Below, one piece after another: positions 1 to 11,212 of a stretch of 64,000 bases of DNA. The notes below the pieces were generated by a model. It did not search any database and had not been told where the DNA came from. It saw nothing but the letters and a program-made list of their open reading frames with translations. Made by a program: the position numbers and the translations under genes. This stretch comes from Sepioteuthis lessoniana (Eukaryota; Mollusca; Cephalopoda; Myopsida; Loliginidae). The stretch covers positions 1 through 64,000 of the forward strand of contig CAUZXS010002430.1 of the NCBI GenBank assembly GCA_963585895.1. The letters run 5' to 3'. Numbering within the stretch: position 1 is the stretch's first letter; each line of letters begins with the position of its first letter.

Positions 1-17
1 CACACACACATATATAA
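1..17. repeat. (CA)n(TA)n microsatellite at window edge
   Basis: Ten bases of CA followed by TATATA, cut by the window start. Confidence 0.8.
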
Positions 18-1074
18 AATTCTCTTCACTTACTTATTTGTTACCAGTAGAATACTGGGAAGCATTAATGAAGTTTGGTTTACGAATGTTCTTGATCCCT
101 AGGGAGTCTTTGAAAATGTTTTTTCGGGGGTAGGTGAAAGTGTAAAATAATTAAGGTGATGATTAATTATATTGATTATTTTATTGGTAATTAATCATAT
201 TAAGTATTTCATTATTTAGTTTGGTGAGATGGTGGACTGTTTAGGGATCTTATAGTTCAATTGTACTCAACACTGAAGTTGGGTAATGTGCATGGAAGTG
301 TATGACAATCAGCCCTCGTCATAATAAGCTTTCAGGACCGGAAACAAAAACTAAACAAAGGTGAAGTCATATCACATGATAGGATTGATTGAAATTAAAT
401 AAAACTAATGATCCAATGATTTAGTGAGATGACGTCACGCTATGGAAATACTTAAATTTGGAATAGATAGAAATTACAAGAACTTGAAAAGAATTAAGTT
501 GAGTTTGAAAGTTACTTGGAATGAAACATTGAAATGAATCCATGAGACAGCGTGGTGGGATTGCTACAAGCGAGATACATTTATAAACCCTTATGATGCC
601 TTTTTCTCCCTTGTGTTGCATCAGACTGCTAGAAATATGTTCCAGCCAGAATGAAGGTTTTTGTATCCGATACAAAAGAGTCGCCTATTGTTTTTGAAGA
701 AGAGTGTAACAATTGAATACTCAAGATAATACCATAACATTACTATAGTATTTCATTATGGATTGATATTTCTTCTAAGACCTAAATTTTATGAATCACA
801 TTAATACATTCTTGTCCTTTCAAATAAATTGTTGTTCCAATCAAATAATACAAAAACAATTAAAATACAACTTTTACATTTTCAGCAGCCATGACTTCTT
901 CCTATGAGCAGTTTCCAGAGCAAGTAAACTTGGGGGGGGGAACAAAAAAAAAACAAAACAAAAAAAAAAACAATCTTATTAAGAAAAATGTCTTTTTCCC
1001 CTTTTTACAATAAATTGTTCCTTTTTATTTCTCTTCAATTGGATCTTTTTTCTAAAATTAAGACAACATATACT

Positions 1075-1420
1075 ATTAGGATGAATCAAAAGTTTTGCAA
1101 TATTTTCATCATGTGAGATATATTTTGGCAGCTCCAGATGCTTTGTTAAAGTTGTGAAGGTAACGATCCATACTTGACTGAGATGTGAAGCTCTCCTGAT
1201 ACTATCTTAATGCTACTAGCTGGATTTACCTTGGAGCATAGCTTTGGAATCTAGAGTTTTAGGCCAATTAAACCTGATTGTCAAAGTTTTAGGCCAATTA
1301 AACCTGATTGTCAAAGTTCTTGCAACCTCAGCAAAATTTCTTGAACCACCTAATTACAATACTGTGATCAATTGCACCTTCACTTTTTGCTGAAGAAATG
1401 CTTTTGGTTGTGTTGCATAT
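1075..1420 (-). mobile_element. Mariner remnant, N-terminal half
   Basis: The minus strand aligns by eye with the mariner remnants at 51308-51890 and 58110-58500. All three carry the conserved L-Q-A-I-E-region and the V-S-G-[EQ]-[LF] helix-turn-helix segment, followed by a motif that decodes to HNLSKSI-like in this family. At the low end (1078-1105) it shows the same terminal sequence, TTAGGATGAATCAAAAGTTT. The reading frame is broken by stops and small indels. A 30-bp tandem duplication (1257-1286 and 1287-1316) sits inside it and is absent from the other copies. Confidence 0.6.
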
Positions 1421-1567
1421 TGACCTTTGACAAAGCCTTCAATTAGGGATTTTTGGGACAGGATGTTTCGGCTGTTTAAAGCGGAAGACAGCTTGTGTGG
1501 GTTGACAAGTGGAAGCAGATGATGTGAATCACAACCGGAATGCATAGGCTTTATAAAATTATCTCTA

Positions 1568-1680
1568 CACAGGCACCCACGTCAGATGGAGAGTCACAGT
1601 CAGCAAGTGCCCAGAGGGGGTGGGAACAAATCGCCCACAGCTAACCCTGGTTGAGAACCTCTCAACAGAGAAGCAAGGAT
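1568..1680. other. GC-richer block of unknown origin
   Basis: About 110 bases that are much richer in G and C than the sequence on both sides, including an AGAGGGGGTGGGAAC run. It follows directly after the mariner remnant and ends at AT-rich sequence. I found no second copy in the window and no convincing reading frame. It could be a fragment of an unrecognised repeat or an exon of another gene. Confidence 0.3.
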
Positions 1681-2438
1681 AAATGTTTGTAATTATTTGA
1701 CTGAGTCATTTTAATTTTTTAAAATAAATTATTTTCTAATCTGAAAGTTTAATAAAGAAAAATAATTTTAAAAAATGAGACATTCTCAAGATTTATAAAA
1801 AAAATGAATAAATAAATAAAAATACAAGTTTTCAATCTTACTAATTAATTTTTTCTTTCAAATAATTTCTCATTCCAAACAAATTTTTTAAAAGAAAATC
1901 TTTAAAAAAAAAAAAAGATGATGCACTTTAAAGATTTAGAAGGAAAATTAAGGGAAATTTTAGGTTCAGTTTGCACATTTTTTAAAACAACAAACGAACC
2001 AGCAAGAATTTTATTGGGCTTAAGAATTTACTTTTCTCCCAAATGTTGAGTTTTGACAGGTGGATTTTTATTACTCTTAAATTTAATTTTTAAAAACATT
2101 TCATAGACTGCAATCTAAGAAAAATTAATTTTTTATTAAAATTTCCTTAAGAACATCACTGATAAGGTATTTTGAGTTTTAAATAATTCAATCTTTATGA
2201 AGCAAAGAAATTAACAACAGATACATATTTAATACCTTCATTTTTTATGGGTACTCTACTAAAACTAAATAGTATTGTTCTTTATTTGGGCATGTATATA
2301 AACTTCTTTTTTCTCTTTCCATCTTATTTGTACATAATATGCAGGAAAAACAAATGTTTATACTGATGAAATATATCTGTTAACCTATAAATATAGAAAA
2401 GATATTAAAGGAATATTAAGATATTAAAGATATTAAAG

Positions 2439-2620
2439 GAATAATGAATACGATTGTTTCGAGAGAGGACCTCCTTATTATCCATTTGGAACTTCCTATG
2501 ACCAAAATGATTCTAGCATCAATTTTGGAAAATACACTGATTTGAACTCTAATTCATATCCAGTATATGCCAAGCATGTTAGGGTTGCTTTAAAAGATTC
2601 AAACCACAGAATTATAGTGG
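2439..2620 (+). CDS. Possible exon of an unknown gene
   Basis: This is an open stretch of about 60 codons on the plus strand. It contains FERGPPYYPFG and YPVYAKHVRVALKDSN and ends at GTAAGT (2621-2626), a strong donor-like site. The amino acid mix (proline, tyrosine, glycine, charged residues) is unlike the Leu/Ile/Lys/Phe-rich chance frames nearby. The 5' border is poor: the only nearby AG (2437-2438) has no pyrimidine tract. I do not recognise the protein. It lies on the strand opposite the M13 gene, so it would be a separate gene, a pseudo-exon or a decayed transposon piece. Confidence 0.3.
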
Positions 2621-2894
2621 GGTAAGTATTCCAATTTCTTTATAAATAGAGTTTGTTTTTGACATTAGTACATTCCTTTTTGGTATAATGACCTAAAATG
2701 TACAACTTAATGTTCAAAATAACTAACAATATTTTAAACAGAAATTTTAAAAGCTTGTCTAATGAAAAAGCATATTTAAGTAGTTTATTGTGGAGTAAAA
2801 AAGTATTCATCCCTTTTAAGATTAATGTTTGCCAAACTTCTGAACCCAACTTCATTTTATAAAACTTTCCCTAAACATTCTTGTACAAAATATA

Positions 2895-3180
2895 GCATAC
2901 AAAAGTGGGCTGAAAAGATCATATGATGATATCATATCTGCTGTTGATGACTATTTTGGCTAATGGGATCCAAACACTACAACACAGATGGAAGAATTGT
3001 GTGGGCCACAAGGAAGACTCTTTTGAAAAACAAACCTCCTTTGATCACATTCCATGAAAGTATCTTGGTCAACCCAAGAATTTTTCTGTTGACCCTCATA
3101 TTTCCCAAATAATTTTTGGTGGACACAGGTCACCATCATAATGGCAAAAGTAAAAGAATATTCATTTGACCTCAGACACA
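2895..3180 (+). mobile_element. Mariner transposase C-terminus, remnant
   Basis: Translating with one frameshift gives DDIISAVDDYF followed by IQTLQHRWKNCVGHKEDSFEK. That is the end of mariner-type transposases (…G-I-x-x-L-x-x-R-W-x-x-C-V-x-x-x-G-D-Y-x-[ED]-K). The sequence after the stop is shared with the copy at 6825-7040, including the segment decoding to HIP/HIS-stop-[KE]-Y-L. It is probably the tail of a mariner whose 5' part is lost. Confidence 0.5.
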
Positions 3181-3189
3181 AGTTTACTC

Positions 3190-3920
3190 AAGAATATTTG
3201 TTATAAAAGTTATAAGGTACTTGTAACATAGTTTGATATTCCCTTAACTCCAACAGGCTCAATAATTCTCAAGTGGAAGCAACATGGCACATGAGTAAAA
3301 CATGTAGAGAATGGGAGCTCTTTACAAATCTCAGTGTACTGACCAGGGGATAGTCAAAAGGTGAGAAAACAGTCTCACATTATTCAAAAGGAATTGGTTG
3401 AAAATTTAAAGGTGGCAGGAATGGCTGTCACTTGCTAGAGAGTTAGCAACATACTTTGACAACACAAATTTGGCAAATTTCCACTGCTGATGAAATGTAG
3501 AAAGAAAAAAAGCTTGGCTTGGCTGAACTTTTTCACAGAACCTTTAGCTAAAGAAATTAAATATTTCAGCAGATAAGACAAAAGTCAAATTATTTGGTTT
3601 TTGTTCTGTTCATCATATTTGGAGAAAGGCCAATAAACAGAGTCCTAGCTGTTAAACATGGTATTAGTAATATCATGATATGACACTGCTTTTCATCTCA
3701 GAGCACTAAATGCTTTCATTATTGAAGATGGATGGAGCAAAATACTGAGAGATTTTTGGAAAAAAAAATTGTTTGCTAGGGAGCTAAAAATGAAATGTGG
3801 TTGGGTTTTTTGATTTGATAATAATCCCAAGCTTCTTGGGAAACTAAAAATTGTCTGAAGAGAAAACATTTATGTTCTTGAATGGTCTAGATCTAAAACC
3901 TGAAGGAAATTTCATGTCTA
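3190..3920 (+). mobile_element. Tc1-like transposase remnant
   Basis: Plus-strand pieces appear in transposase order. ILKWKQHGT (helix-turn-helix region, near 3260-3295) comes first, then DKTKVKLFGF…HHIWRKANK near 3570-3635, corresponding to the first catalytic SDE-x-F region. MDGAKY follows near 3730, then VLEWSRSKPE near 3875-3905, corresponding to the LEWPxxSPDLNP end of the DDE domain. Many stops and frameshifts show it is long dead. I found no inverted repeats with confidence. Confidence 0.55.
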
Positions 3921-3924
3921 TTTA

Positions 3925-4037
3925 CCCAACCCCTCTACCACAGCCAGAATGTGACACAAGATCAATTTTTAAGAAGAATACAACTAGTTTGAATTCAGTT
4001 TTCCTTTTTCTAAGCTGGTTGCCTTAAAAAGGCTAAA
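3925..4037 (-). mobile_element. SINE fragment (AT-tailed family)
   Basis: The sequence from the ACCCAACCCCTCT region through GGTTGCCTTAAAAAGG matches the 3' half of the SINE copies at 46381-46665 and 43140-43408 (shared words CAGAATGTGACACAAG and CTAAGCTGGTTGCC). The tRNA-like head is missing. Confidence 0.5.
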
Positions 4038-4559
4038 GAACTGTAGTGAGAGAAATAACTTACCTTGGAGCTCAAAGTGAGCACAAATATATTTTGCATC
4101 CAGGATGCTGACAGAGTGTGAAATATGGCAATTCTTTGAACTACAGTTTATAAGACACTTTTTTTGTCTTTGGTGAGCAAAATTTCTAACATATTCAAAT
4201 TTCAATAAAAAAAAAAAAGGAATATGTCAGTTGCAAGCATGATTCTGCACTTTGCCGACAGCTGTCTTACAGAACAAACTGACGAGGTGAGTGAGGAGAA
4301 ATTTACTTGGTTTTTAAGATTATCAATTGGAGTGATGAGGCAGAAACAAAGGATTGAAGTGACAAACTTTGAATTTCTTTCTCTGGACATAACACGGTCG
4401 GACTTGTTTTTAAGATTACCAATTGGAGACATGCAACAAGCTATTTCAGCACCATCACTAAGGTGAAAGTATGCATATGTTGCAACATTATAAAGTCATT
4501 TACTGGTGAGGGTGACATGGTAGCATGGTTAAAAAAGGGAAGGCTGGTGACAAGAATTT

Positions 4560-5790
4560 AGCAGGTGGATGATGCTTCCATTGTACTTGGTAGGAGACAC
4601 ACTAACCCTCTATATGGAGACAACCAAAAGAACATAAATCAGATTAACGCCAAGTTGAAGGAGAGTTCATGGATGTGTTCACAGCATACAGGAAGCTGAA
4701 CATGGTCAGGTAGGCTGGCGAACAGGTGGATGTCTACATGAACAAAATCAGTTGGAATCGCCAGGTTTGTCACAGAGTTCCCTGACATCATCTCTATCAG
4801 GCTTTGACAGGCACTAAACATTGAAACCCTGATCATGGTGGATCTAATAGCAAGGGCAACAGTGTTGATGACTGGGAACCAAAGCCAGGATGTAGTTGCA
4901 GCTGTATGCTCACCATGCTGTAGTGCCATAACTCCTACCAGGAGCAGCCCCAGCACCAGTGTAATCTGCTACAGGTGCAGCAGCAAAGGTAACACAACAA
5001 AGGACTGCTGAAAGTGCAGGAAAGATTTTTACTGTTGTGTTGACGTTGGGCACTGAGGCTAGGATTGTTCGGTCAACAACCTATGGGACAAGGCATCAGC
5101 ATTCTCTCTGACCAAAATGTAAATGTGGTGCTACTGGTAGGAAGCATCTATGTTGATTGGACACAGTGATTGGCGCTAATTGATATGGGTTGCTGATGGC
5201 CAACTGTGGATGCAAGTCAATGCTGGTCATGGAAGAAAACAAGAAAGGATGTCATAACAATTGGAGGCATGTCAAGTCTGTGTTATGGTGATGAGTGGTC
5301 ACAATATCCACAGATAAAGGGGATTCAGCCAAGATCAATGTGCTGGTAGTGCATGGCAAACCACTTGGGTTTGATCTGCTGTTGGGGATCAATGCAATAT
5401 AAGCACTGGGAGGCATTGTTGGGCTAACAGGATCAGTAAAGATCGAAGACAGGAGTGTGCAGCCATTTCCATCAATGAACCTAACTTCACTTACACCATC
5501 GACTATCAGAACTGAGCATGGACTTCAGTATAGAAGTGATCAGAGGACCGGGCATCTGAAGAACTGCACAATTGGGTGTTGGGATATCCGGTAATGGCAG
5601 AGATCCAAAAGGACTCTGAGTGGGAGTTCTACACATGGATAAGCAATGGCTGGCTAGTGCCATACCTGGTAGAAAAGCTTGAACTTCCCATATAGTTAAT
5701 TTCTTAGATGGCCTTACTACAGCAGAATAAAACAGAAGTACATCAAGTGATTGACGACTGAGAACTCAACCATCACGTTGAAATTATGAT
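4560..5790 (+). mobile_element. Degenerate Ty3/gypsy gag-protease-RT remnant
   Basis: Plus-strand translation in shifting frames gives, in order: a gag-like region (about 4600-4960); a CCHC zinc-knuckle core, CYRCSSKGNTTKDC, near 4970-5010; a protease core, ALIDMGC (DTG-type aspartate site changed to DMG), near 5175-5195; the strand PLGFDLLLGINAI near 5360-5400; and a start of reverse transcriptase resembling NGWLVPY…MALLQQNKTEV near 5645-5740. Order and spacing fit a gypsy polyprotein. It breaks off before the RT catalytic YxDD. Stops are frequent, so it is a fossil. No flanking LTRs were identified. Confidence 0.65.
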
Positions 5791-6069
5791 AGTAGTGAGT
5801 AGTCTTATTGGTTGGAGACGTTAGGTTTATAAGTCCAAAAAATTCACTTTGAATTCTCCAGCAAGACAAAAGGTGCAGTAGATAAGTAAAATCAACTAGA
5901 TGTGATAGGTTTAATTCCAACCATAGGTAAGAATAACAAGGAATACTTATAATAGCTTAACACTTATACTTGGCCATGGTTAACAGAATTAGAACAATCT
6001 ACTCCCTTGGATTATATAAAGGATTCAGTTTGAGTTTCTGCGAAGGTTCCTGAGTTTGACATGAAACAC

Positions 6070-6104
6070 CAGAAGAAGGCTGAAGAACATATCAGCCAAA
6101 ATGT
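6070..6104 (+). ncRNA. Hammerhead-like motif, decayed
   Basis: CAGAAGAA (6070-6077, compare CTGATGAA) is followed by a perfect 6-bp hairpin GGCTGA/TCAGCC (6078-6083, 6092-6097) with an 8-base loop, then AAAATGTT where a hammerhead would have GAAA. The second copy at 12426-12461 has the same geometry and a nearly intact CTGATGA-like core. I did not identify the third stem or a cleavage site, so this is a candidate relic. Confidence 0.3.
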
Positions 6105-6149
6105 TGAGTATAACAATGAAGATGAAGACAATAATTTGAATATTCTAAT

Positions 6150-6592
6150 AGATAAAAAATATCAATCATATGGAAATCTGATCTTTGATAAAATAAAGCA
6201 GATATTCTTCCAAGCAATAGCCATCTCGGCACTACCATATAATAGCACCACATGGACTCAAATGAAATGCTTGAAAAAAAAGCTAGATGAGAACTACATA
6301 AGGGTGCTGCAAAATGTTTTGAACAAATTCTGGAAGCAGCTCTATGGCTGAACAAGACATGCTAGGCACTACTGGAGAAGCAAGGATGAACTTATAAGCA
6401 AGGCTCACAGTTGGACTCTTACACATGGACACACCAGTGTTGGCTGACTAGTAAAAACCTACATACATCAGCTCTGTGCAAACACTGGATGTCAAGTAAA
6501 GCATCTGCAAAGAGGAATGAACAATAGGGATGGGTGGCAAGAGAGAATCAAGGAAATTTGTGCTATCATCAGGACTCTATGATGATGAAATT
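6150..6592 (+). mobile_element. LINE family A, 3' end
   Basis: This is the C-terminal part of the reverse-transcriptase protein also seen at 53110-55155 and 34296-35120: FDKIKQIFFQAIAISALPY, then TTWTQMKCLKKKLDENY, then RHYWRSKDELISK in another frame. It ends at the shared tail GATGATGAA (6581-6589). It is heavily decayed and 5' truncated. Confidence 0.7.
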
Positions 6593-6824
6593 ATACATAA
6601 GAGAGATTCAATATCTTTCCTGTTGAGCAAGTCTGATGACTTTATAAGAAACATCTCAGAGCTGTTATAGCAAACAAAGGCTATATAACTGAATACAAAT
6701 GAATTTTCCTTAAGAGGTTGAATACTTATTACCATACAAAAACCAATATTATCAAATTTACATTTTCATCTATTGAAATCTGATTTTTGTTTATATTATT
6801 AATAGTAGCATTGGAAGATTGTTG

Positions 6825-7045
6825 TATGAGAGTAGGGGGAAAAATTCATTGGATGACAACATTATATCAGATGCTAATGACGTTTTCCCTATGGGATTCA
6901 AGCACCGCAACAATAATGGAAGAAGAGGGACTATGTTCAAAAATAAACTTCAATTGGTCACATTTCATGAGAGTATCTTGATCACCCTATGAACTTTTCA
7001 CCCGATCCTTGTATACAAAATTTCAAATATATCTGATTAATTAAA
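6825..7045 (+). mobile_element. Mariner C-terminal tail, second remnant
   Basis: It is homologous to 2895-3140. The plus strand decodes with shifts to GIQAPQQ-WKKRDYVQK, then HIS-stop-EYLDHPMNFSPDP, the mariner C-terminus and its 3' untranslated region. Both copies are on the plus strand, about 3.9 kb apart. Confidence 0.5.
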
Positions 7046-8254
7046 AATGTACCAATTTTAAATATACCATATTCATGAATGTGGGTATGAATATTTATTC
7101 ACCTCACTATAGATGTAAAAATCAAGGCTGACTGAGAACACGCACAGTGGAAACAATAATATATTCAACATATCAAGATTTATAAGATCCAGTAATATTT
7201 CCATTTACACTGACAAAATTGGCTTGTCAGAGTAGACAACCAGAGAAGCAATCAAAGTTTTAAAAAAATGTTCAATGGATGTGATTAATAAATATTAGTC
7301 TGAAAGGTTTATGTAAAACTGATTTCCGAGTAGATGCAATGATCTAAGTCATGTGAAATACGGCAAGATTTATGGAGAAGCTTATATATATCAAACGTGG
7401 AACTGAATTGAGCTTTAGAAAATGAATATATCACATCATTTTGTCAGCCATTTTTGCTTGTAAAATTTTTCAAATGATTGATTATTCAATTGCGATTTCT
7501 AAACCTTTCAAGACAAGCCTTATTCATTAATCAAAGATCATTTCAAAATAATGACAGCAGCTTGGAACATTTCCAGTGGGTATCAAATAGAGTCTTCAAA
7601 ATTGTCTACTCTTTTTCAAAAAGTTCCCGAAAATGCCAATCAGAAAAAGAAGAAATCTCAGAATATAAAGGGAGAGAGGCTTGGATTTGATAGCTAAGTG
7701 CTTTCTTCCTTTTTTTTTTACTAACAGCATGTTTTCCAAATCTCTTCACTTTTGGAAGGTAAAAGTTTTTTTAAAAAGTTCCAAAATACAATAATCCATT
7801 CCTCAGCTTCCTATTAAATTGCTTACTTTAAACAAAACAGTTATCCCTAAATAAAGAAAAGGAGAATAATTTAAATAACTGACATTCTTGCTCTTCAGAG
7901 GGATAATAATCAACCAGTATACTTTCATGTAATTAGTCTTTGGTAGCTCAGAAGGTAAAAAAAAACATTGAACAAGTCACTTGATATGTTAAAGAAGGTG
8001 GGTGTGGGTGGAGAAGAGTTGTCAATTAAAATGAGTGAAGAATTAAAATTCACATATTTATGAAAAGTGCAACTATTACTGAAGAATAAAAAGAACTTAG
8101 TCACTTCCGGTTAGACAAATTTCCTTGAAATCTTTTTGCACCCAACCATGAATCTTGGGGCTAAAGATTTTAATGCCATACTTTCTCTAATTCAAAAACA
8201 AGAATAAATTACAATGAACCCCATTAAAGTTTAATTTTTAAATATAACAGATCA

Positions 8255-8259
8255 CATAC
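8255..8259. repeat. 5' target-site duplication of the solo LTR
   Basis: CATAC, repeated exactly at 8455-8459. Confidence 0.75.
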
Positions 8260-8454
8260 TGTTATGGTGATATACCCATGATGTCACAGAATGGACCCTC
8301 CTCGACACTATAAATAGTGACTGGCTCAATAAATGAGGCAAATGAGTCAAGTCAGCTCTCGGAAACAATTGCTGTTTGTATTTCTGTAAATATATAATGC
8401 TGTTAACCGTACATCTTTTTGTGTTATTCATTTCTGGCCTTCAAGGTCACAACA
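8260..8454. mobile_element. Solo LTR with target-site duplication
   Basis: This 195-base unit starts TGTTATGG and ends CACAACA, so it has TG…CA ends with an imperfect inverted repeat. It is flanked on both sides by the same 5 bases, CATAC (8255-8259 and 8455-8459). Inside are a TATA box, TATAAATA (8309-8316), and a polyadenylation signal, AATAAA (8328-8333). These are the hallmarks of a solo LTR left after recombination between the two LTRs of a retrotransposon. Reading left to right, the TATA box precedes the poly(A) signal, so the plus strand is the likely sense strand. The family was not identified; the short length suits gypsy-type elements. Confidence 0.75.
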
Positions 8455-8459
8455 CATAC
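8455..8459. repeat. 3' target-site duplication of the solo LTR
   Basis: CATAC, the partner of 8255-8259. Confidence 0.75.
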
Positions 8460-10620
8460 ATAATTTCATAATGTGTAATATCTGTCCTTTTATTCATGAG
8501 AAATATAAGATTCAAGAATTGATACACTCATTTTCTTTATATATCAATAACTTATTAAAACTAAAATTTTGACTACAGTACCAACATCTACCCTAACTGT
8601 AATTTTAGGAAATAAAAGAAAAACAGCAAGAAAAAGAGAATTTGACCAGTTTTTTTTTTCCTAATACAAATACATCATGTATAAACTTTTGACAAAGCGA
8701 TTTTTTTTTTTTAATGGTAAAACCTACAAAAGACACAAACATAAATGTTAATAACATTCTTTAAAATATTGTGCATGATGTGTTACTACAGAAACTTTGA
8801 AAAAAAAAAGCAGCAAAAATTGAATTTTGTTATGAAATGTCTTTGATACAAAATGAACTTTCAGCAAACATTACATTCATTCTTATTAAAATCTGTTCAG
8901 GAAACTTTTTTTTAATCTTAAAGAGATTAATAATGCTACCAAAGATTTTAAATGATACATTAATAATTTGTAGCAAAAAGTATCCCTCTTTATTCTTCCC
9001 CTTTTAAAGTAAAAAGTAAACTTAATAATTCTTTCCAAAAGAATGTTCAACAACAATGAATAAAAAATGAATTTAAAATGTTCCAAAAATTTTCCAAGAA
9101 AATAGAAACTCATAAATTTCTGACAATTTTCAAAATTTGTACCTTTAACAGGAAAATATTTAAGTATGCAGGATGAAAAAAAAAAATCACCAAAAACTAA
9201 TGAATATACAAATTCAAAATGCTTAACTGGGAAAAGTCATCAGGAATATGACTTTACTAAAGAAGTGGTCAATTACAATGCTTACCTTAGTTTAGTACAT
9301 ACTAAAAATATAGAACACCTAGTGAGAAACAAACAAACTCACTAACAATTATTTTTTAGCATAACTTGCTAAGCATTACAGTACTCAAGGTGTCTCACTA
9401 GAAAGAAGTAGTATACTTAACAATGATAGATAAATCTAGAATCTTTCTTTGTACTGCTGGTAAACAAAAAAACTATTAAGACTTTTAAGACTAGAGATTA
9501 CAGTTGAATAGAAAAGCAGTAATTGCTGCAATGATCAAGAGTATTCTTAACAACCCAATAAGAAACTTTTAAAATGCAAAGATTAAAAATAAAATTGTTT
9601 CATGAGAAGAGAGAAAGGCAGTTCCTGAGGAAATTTGGTTATCTTCACACAATGCTATTTTTTTAGGTAAATTTTAACTTTAGGAAGAAAAACTAGATGA
9701 GCCATTTAATGGAAGGGAATAAAATAAAAATTTTAAAAATTAAAGGAATTAAGATGAAGAAGGCCAATTAAAAAGAATAAATAGTTTGATGACAGGCATT
9801 TAAGCTTGAACTGTACTTTCTCTTTCTCTCTCATCATTTCTTCTGATGATTTTGTCTTTTGGGTTTGGTTTACTTGATTAGTGGTGTACATTAAGGCATG
9901 TCACAGTTGCCAGGTTACAACACGTTTTCAGCTCCATTGAAAAATATTCTATGTCTGTAAATAACACTCCAGTCAAGCATGTGATCATAATGTGTACATC
10001 AATGTCTACTATGTTAAGGTAACTGGTGAAAATGTGCACAAATGACAGTAATTTTAGTTCAGTTTACAAGAGGAGAGCATCAAAGTTGGTTGAGCACAAG
10101 TGATTAATTTTATTGGAAAATTGTCTGATAATAGAAGAAGAAGAAGGCATTGTCTTTTAGCCCCAAAGTCATCAATGGATAAATAAAACACAAAAAATAG
10201 CTAACACCATAACACAGCTTAGGGCTTTTTTTTTTTTTTTTACAGAATGATAATCATGTATAAGGATATAAATGTTATTAGGAAAAGATGATAATCTTAT
10301 TAAATAACTTGCTTATGAAAAAAAGCAAAAGAGAATAAACATTGTCTTCTCTAAGTGAGTTCAATAGAAGACTAATAAAAACATGACTTCAGTGTTTCTA
10401 GAATTTTCTGACAAAACAATATACAAATTTCAATAACCATACATTTCTAAGGACTTTTTTTAAAGTTATGATTTATGAGTGACTGAAAAAAATGATTTTG
10501 AATATATTTAATATTATTAATTTCACAGAAGTAAGTGTGTGCATATGCTTTTGGGGTAATGGGGGCAGATAAACTACAAGTTAGATTTATTTCAATCAAT
10601 AAAGAAGAAAAAAAATGATA
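8460..10620. other. AT-rich sequence without recognised features
   Basis: Only short A/T runs and chance open frames are visible. No splice-bordered coding stretch or repeat family was recognised. Confidence 0.6.
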
Positions 10621-10627
10621 GATATTG

Positions 10628-11100
10628 ATTGTTTGGTTGGTGGTTTTATGACATATCAACCCTAGTAGGATATTTAATAGCAAATCCTGTTTTATATATA
10701 TATAATTTTGAGTGAATATTTTATAGGAAACATTATTTTTAAACAAGTTAAAGCCCATTTGTTTACACACAGTTAAATGGTTTCAAGTATTGCGATTTGA
10801 TATTAGTAATCCTGTTAAGTATTCATATCTAATACAAGCATTCTGCATACAGCTGCAGGGTTTCAAATAATTAATTATCATAATCCTTAGTAAATGATTG
10901 AACAGTTCTATTTGACCCAAAGATGGTACCCGAACAGGTACTACCAATCCAAGTCAGAGTGGACCCAAAAGTAATGGTAATGAAGGGGTACCCCGCATTC
11001 CCCTAACTCCAATACTAGAGCCTCACCATCATATGCAGTTTAATGTCTTACTCAGGATGCTAAAGTCTTTTTTCTCAATGTGAATGACCCTCAGCCAGTG
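10628..11100 (-). repeat. Repeat family M, copy 1
   Basis: Read on the minus strand, this copy starts with a unique head (the region whose plus-strand words are CAGGTACTACCAATCCAAGTCAGAGTGGACCC and GAGCCTCACCATC). It passes through a diverged piece of the ~70-bp minisatellite (GTTTACACACAGTTAAATGG) and ends in the tail complementary to GGTTTTATGACATATCAACCCTAGTAGG. Other copies are at 12825-13060, 38795-39675 (opposite strand) and 45302-45870. Confidence 0.6.
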
Positions 11101-11212
11101 ATGAGAGAGAGATATCAAAGAAGAGATAGAAAAGGAAGGAGAAGAGAAAGAAAAAGAGAACAAGAAGAAAAAGAGAAACGAAAGAGAAAAGAGGGGATAA
11201 AAAGAAGAGAAA
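11101..11212 (+). repeat. Purine-rich (GA) tract
   Basis: About 110 bases almost entirely of A and G on the plus strand, directly adjoining repeat family M copy 1. The order is irregular, so it is a polypurine tract and not a clean microsatellite. Confidence 0.7.

Noticed and set aside
4224-4466. 80-codon plus-strand frame upstream of the gypsy remnant as part of gag
   Set aside because: It contains a duplicated TTTTTAAGATTA-CAATTGGAG word (about 4310 and 4408) but nothing gag-like. I start the gypsy remnant at about 4560, where recognisable gag order begins.
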